Below, piece by piece: positions 61,151-64,000 of a stretch of 64,000 nucleotides of DNA. The notes beneath the pieces were generated by a model. That model ran no database searches. It was not told the origin of the DNA and was given only the letters and a program-made list of their open reading frames with translations. Origin of the DNA: CBDFGS01 sp965247255 (GTDB taxonomy: Bacteria > Chloroflexota > Dehalococcoidia > Lucifugimonadales > CAUZJF01). The stretch's first letter is position 1. Every line of letters starts with the position of its first letter. Location of the stretch: contig CBDFGS010000012.1 of assembly GCA_965247255.1 (NCBI GenBank), positions 496,001 through 560,000 on the forward strand. The letters run 5' to 3'. Both the position numbers and the translations under genes were made by a program.

Positions 61151-61884
61151 CTGCTCATACCGCGTGTAATGACCGGCACCGACCCCGCAATGGCGATCTC
61201 TCGCCGGTCCACCCGGCACCGATAGGCGTACGCCTCGACTCCGTGGGCGACGGCGACGGCGAGCGTCTGGCTGAATTCAGGGTCAGCCTCGGCGTGGGTC
61301 GCAAAAGCCGTCGCGTCCGGGCGCTGGATGATGAACGCGATGGCGGCGCGCGTCCCCTCCCTCCGTGCAGCCGTCAGCGACCTCAGGTGCTTGCTGCCGC
61401 GAGCGGTGGGCGCGTCCGGAAAGAGCGCGACGCCATCCTGGACCAGCGTGACGGACTTCGTCTCCACATAGCAGCTCCCCTGAGGGCCCGTGAGCAGCAA
61501 GTCCAGGCGGCTCTCGCCGTAGACGACCTCCCTCTCGACGCGGCTGTAGCCGCCAAACTCGGCAAGCACTCCGGCCTCGACCGCCTGCTGGAACAGCGCT
61601 CCGGGTAGCCTCGCGTTCAGGGACACGAGCACTCCGTCGACTTCGACCAGTACCAGATCGTACGCGGTCTTGCGACCAGAGGCCGCCGGCGCCGGCGCGA
61701 CCAACATGCCGTTGTCCGGGTGCAACAGCTCGCTGAGCCGTCCCGAGTTGGCGACGTGGGCCAGCGCGCGGTCGCCGTCGCACTCGATGAGCGCTGTGAA
61801 CCGATTGATGCGCTCCACAAACCGCGCGTCCCTCAGTCCTGTCGGGAGTCTGATAGCGCCTCCTGCAATGCACACAGCCGACAA
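61147..61884 (-). CDS. sfsA: SfsA family nuclease
   Basis: 245 residues. Conserved blocks are RINRFTALIE at 25, AHVANSGRLSELL at 43, RLDLLLTG near 124, CYVETKSVTLV near 136 (PD-(D/E)xK-type core D...ExK) and ALFPDAPTARGSKHL. SfsA was first named for sugar fermentation stimulation; the fold and motif are those of a nuclease. Coupled to the glycosylase gene that follows, which supports a DNA repair link. Confidence 0.9.
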   Translation of the reverse strand: MSAVCIAGGAIRLPTGLRDARFVERINRFTALIECDGDRALAHVANSGRLSELLHPDNGMLVAPAPAASGRKTAYDLVLVEVDGVLVSLNARLPGALFQQAVEAGVLAEFGGYSRVEREVVYGESRLDLLLTGPQGSCYVETKSVTLVQDGVALFPDAPTARGSKHLRSLTAARREGTRAAIAFIIQRPDATAFATHAEADPEFSQTLAVAVAHGVEAYAYRCRVDRREIAIAGSVPVITRGMSR

Positions 61885-62070
61885 TGTTATTGGTTTACGC
61901 TCGGAGCGCCCTCGTTGAAGGTAGTTCTGGACCCCCTAATGCTAGCAGTCGTGGCCGGAGCGACGGCGTTGGCCCGCAGCGGGCCATCGCTCGGGGACGA
62001 GGCTTCCGTGCACTTGTACCGCTGCATTGGCCAAATATATACTTGAGGTGCCCTTTGAGGGAGGGGACTA

Positions 62071-62949
62071 GTGACTGACAGCTTTCGAGAAAAGCTCAAA
62101 AGCGCCAGCGAGCGCAATCAAAGCCTGCTGTGTGTGGGCCTTGACCCTGACCCCGAGCTAATGCCCGTTGGTGTCGACGTCTTCGAGTTCAACAGGCGCA
62201 TCATCGATGCAACCAAGGACTTGGTCTGCGCCTATAAGCCAAATGTGGCCTTCTACGATGCATTGGGCGAGGAGGGCCACTCTGCGCTGAAGCGAACGCT
62301 GGAGCATATTCGGGCAACGTCTGATATTCCCACCATAGGAGACTCCAAGCGAGGCGACGTCCAGTCGACCTCGAGGTTCCACGCTAGGGCGATGTTCGAA
62401 GTCTGGGGTTTCGATGCGTCAACCGTCAATCCGTACGGCGGCCATGATGCGGTGCAGCCGTTCCTGGACTATACCGCCAAAGGTATATTCCTATGGTGTC
62501 GCTCGTCGAATCCGGGTGCGAGGGAGTTCCAGGACTTGATGGTTAGTCAGCCGGACCAGGAGGGCGCACAGGACTCCGAACCGCTGTATATCTGGGTGGC
62601 CAGGCGGGCGACAAGCTGGAACGATAACGGCAATGTGGGTCTTGTGGTCGGCGCGCCCTATCCCGACGAGCTAAGGCGCGTCCGCGAGATCTGCGGCGAC
62701 ATGCCGATCTTGATTCCCGGCGTCGGCGTTCAACAAGGGCCTGTCGGGAGCGCGGTCGATAGCGGTGTCGACCAGAATGGCCGCAACGCGGTCATCAACA
62801 TCTCTCGAAGCGTGATCTACGCATCCGACAGCCCCCTCGATTTCGACGAGGCTGCTGGCCGCAACGCCTCGGGCGTTCGGAAGATGATCAACGACCACCT
62901 GACTTTGATCGGCAAGGGGTGGCCGGAGTTGACGGCAGTCGAGGCCTAG
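62071..62949 (+). CDS. pyrF: Orotidine 5'-phosphate decarboxylase
   Basis: 292 residues, the longer type 2 form found in Chloroflexota, Actinobacteria and others. The catalytic tetrad segment is GDSKRGDVQST (Asp-Lys...Asp). LCVGLDPDPELMP at 20 and LIPGVGVQQGPVG near 212 bind substrate. It makes UMP from OMP. GTG start after GGGAGGGG. Confidence 0.93.
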   Translation: MTDSFREKLKSASERNQSLLCVGLDPDPELMPVGVDVFEFNRRIIDATKDLVCAYKPNVAFYDALGEEGHSALKRTLEHIRATSDIPTIGDSKRGDVQSTSRFHARAMFEVWGFDASTVNPYGGHDAVQPFLDYTAKGIFLWCRSSNPGAREFQDLMVSQPDQEGAQDSEPLYIWVARRATSWNDNGNVGLVVGAPYPDELRRVREICGDMPILIPGVGVQQGPVGSAVDSGVDQNGRNAVINISRSVIYASDSPLDFDEAAGRNASGVRKMINDHLTLIGKGWPELTAVEA

Positions 62950-63022
62950 ACGGGGAGACCGGACCCCCGCCATCGGGCGTCCCACCGACCCGGCCATCCG
63001 TTAGCTCTTGGAGGCTTTAGGG

Positions 63023-63220
63023 TTGGCGACGGAACTCAGGACCGGGGATGTGCTACGGCTGAAGAAAGCGCACCCCTGCGGCGGAAGTGACTGGGAGGTC
63101 GTCAGGCTCGGAGCTGACATTGGCCTCCGCTGCACGAGCTGCGACAGGCGTATCATGATGCCGAGGTCGGCCGTGGAGAAGCGGACCAGGACCGTCGTCG
63201 CCAGACGCCCGGAGGTGTAG
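63023..63220 (+). CDS. DUF951 domain protein
   Basis: 65 residues. GDVLRLKKAHPCGGSDWEVV, GLRCTSCDRRIMMPRSAVEK: the DUF951 pattern with Cys in HPCG and CTSC, a possible zinc site. TTG 63023 is chosen because GGAGG lies eight bases upstream; TTG 63008 is the other start. Family function unknown; from memory, often near ribosome or DNA-replication genes in Firmicutes and Chloroflexota. Confidence 0.85.
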   Translation: MATELRTGDVLRLKKAHPCGGSDWEVVRLGADIGLRCTSCDRRIMMPRSAVEKRTRTVVARRPEV

Positions 63221-63376
63221 GTCGCTGCGCCGCGTACTCCGTCCCGCGCCGGCGCTTGGCTCACACTGACGCGTCCGGAGCTTACGCCGTCCTGGGGCGA
63301 GATTGCCGCCGGAGCGCGTTGACAGCCCAAAAAGTCGAGACGTACAATGTGATGAGAGGCAGGGAAGGAGGGCTCC

Positions 63377-63937
63377 ATGATAGAGATGAACATCGATAGC
63401 ATCAGGTTCAGCCTGATGAGTGTTCAGAGGGTGGTTATCCTTCGCGTCAAGGAGTCTAACAAGTACCTTCCCATCTGGATCGGCCCCAGTGAGGCCGATT
63501 CGATAGCGTACAAGCTGCAGGACGTGGAGGTACCCCGCCCCCTCACCCACGACCTGCTCGGTTCGATCATCTCAACGCTTGGAGCGACCGTATCCCAGAT
63601 AGTCGTCTCCGATCTCAACGAAGACACCTTCTACGCCAAGATCGTCCTCAAGTACAACGGCAACTCGCTCGAGGTCGACTCCCGGCCCAGCGACGCCATA
63701 GCCCTGGCGGTCCGGACGGGCGCGCCCATCTTTGCCGACGACGCTGTCGTCGAGAAGGCGGGCGTCATGATGGACGAGGAGACCGGCAAGCCCATCATTC
63801 CCGGGGATGGCGAAGAGAGAGGCCAGCCTCTCAGGGAAGAGGAAGTCAAGAGCCTCTCGGCATTCACGGACTTCATCGAGACTCTGAACCTCGAGGGCAT
63901 CGGAGGAGAAGAGAAAAAGCCTCCCGAGACCGCGTAG
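63377..63937 (+). CDS. Bifunctional nuclease family protein (DUF151)
   Basis: 186 residues. MSVQRVVILRVKESNKYLPI, WIGPSEADSIA, RPLTHDLLGSIISTLGA and SRPSDAIALAVRTGAPIFA are the DUF151/BFN pattern. Plant relatives have been reported to have RNase and DNase activity; the bacterial role is unclear. A C-terminal tail beyond residue 140 is acidic. AAGGAGG before the ATG. Confidence 0.92.
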   Translation: MIEMNIDSIRFSLMSVQRVVILRVKESNKYLPIWIGPSEADSIAYKLQDVEVPRPLTHDLLGSIISTLGATVSQIVVSDLNEDTFYAKIVLKYNGNSLEVDSRPSDAIALAVRTGAPIFADDAVVEKAGVMMDEETGKPIIPGDGEERGQPLREEEVKSLSAFTDFIETLNLEGIGGEEKKPPETA

Positions 63938-63971
63938 TCGCGCTCCTTTAGCATCTCAACTTGATCGCAAC

Positions 63972-64000
63972 AAAGGCCCCGCTTCCCGGCGGGGCCTTTC
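63972..64000 (+). terminator. Rho-independent terminator of the DUF151 gene
   Basis: AAAGGCCCCGC (63972-63982) pairs perfectly with GCGGGGCCTTT (63989-63999) around a six-base loop. The window ends as the T-run begins. It lies 35 bases after the stop. Confidence 0.75.

Noticed and set aside
61885..62070. TATACT at 62038 as the pyrF promoter
   Set aside because: No acceptable -35 at proper distance; TTGTAC is 20 bases away, so the call is too weak.

Overview
The window is about 60% G+C and carries roughly 56 genes with short spacers. A DUF951 protein, a DUF151 bifunctional nuclease, DUF3179 lipoproteins, a corrinoid methyl-transfer operon, RraA- and GalB-like enzymes and expanded beta-propeller families together suggest an uncultivated Chloroflexota, probably a Dehalococcoidia/SAR202-type lineage. 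This placement is inferred from gene content only.

Layout. 0-4 kb: end of a SelA-like PLP enzyme, then two tandem DUF3179 lipoproteins. The first has an in-frame TGA exactly where the family has the first Cys of its CxLC motif, followed at the right distance by a hairpin that fits the bacterial SECIS rule. It is a candidate selenoprotein and the most notable item here. 4-9.7 kb: an Ldh-type oxidoreductase, a PAP2 phosphatase pair, a class IV aminotransferase, two unknown proteins and an SDR. 9.9-18.3 kb, minus strand: a corrinoid demethylation operon with a RACo-type activator, a Cys-rich small protein, a corrinoid protein, a pterin-dependent methyltransferase, two UroD-type methyltransferases, an unknown protein, a homocysteine S-methyltransferase and a PF13769-type protein. 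All four classical parts are present: methyltransferase I, corrinoid protein, methyltransferase II and activating enzyme.

18.5-27.7 kb: a DUF2442 protein, an amidase, a small metallopeptidase-like protein, an MDR dehydrogenase, an RraA-like aldolase, tRNA-Pro(GGG), a CoiA-like zinc-ribbon nuclease of more A/T-rich composition, a DEAD-box helicase with a structured leader and a CRP-type palindrome, and the BipA GTPase. 27.8-36.8 kb: an accessory island of four tandem GH32/43-like propeller proteins and two sialidase-like proteins; a decayed C-terminal piece of the same propeller family lies at 24.0 kb. 37-44 kb: an ABC-F protein and a signalling block (USP-receiver fusion, a stand-alone HPF C-terminal domain, sensor kinase, two receiver proteins) with two more CRP-type palindromes in the intergenic space.

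44-64 kb: a GalB-like PIG-L protein, gamma-glutamyltransferase, a ThrS lacking TGS with a hairpin-rich leader, DUF58 and DUF4129 membrane proteins, a membrane-anchored LuxR regulator, an inositol monophosphatase, an HtrA protease with a Thr/Pro/Ala linker, bS21, the modABC molybdate transporter, a secreted propeller built from six 53-residue repeats, a MagIII-like glycosylase coupled to SfsA, PyrF, DUF951 and DUF151 proteins, and a terminator at the edge. Several palindromic REP-like repeats lie between genes. Domain calls rest on recognised motifs; no database search was possible.
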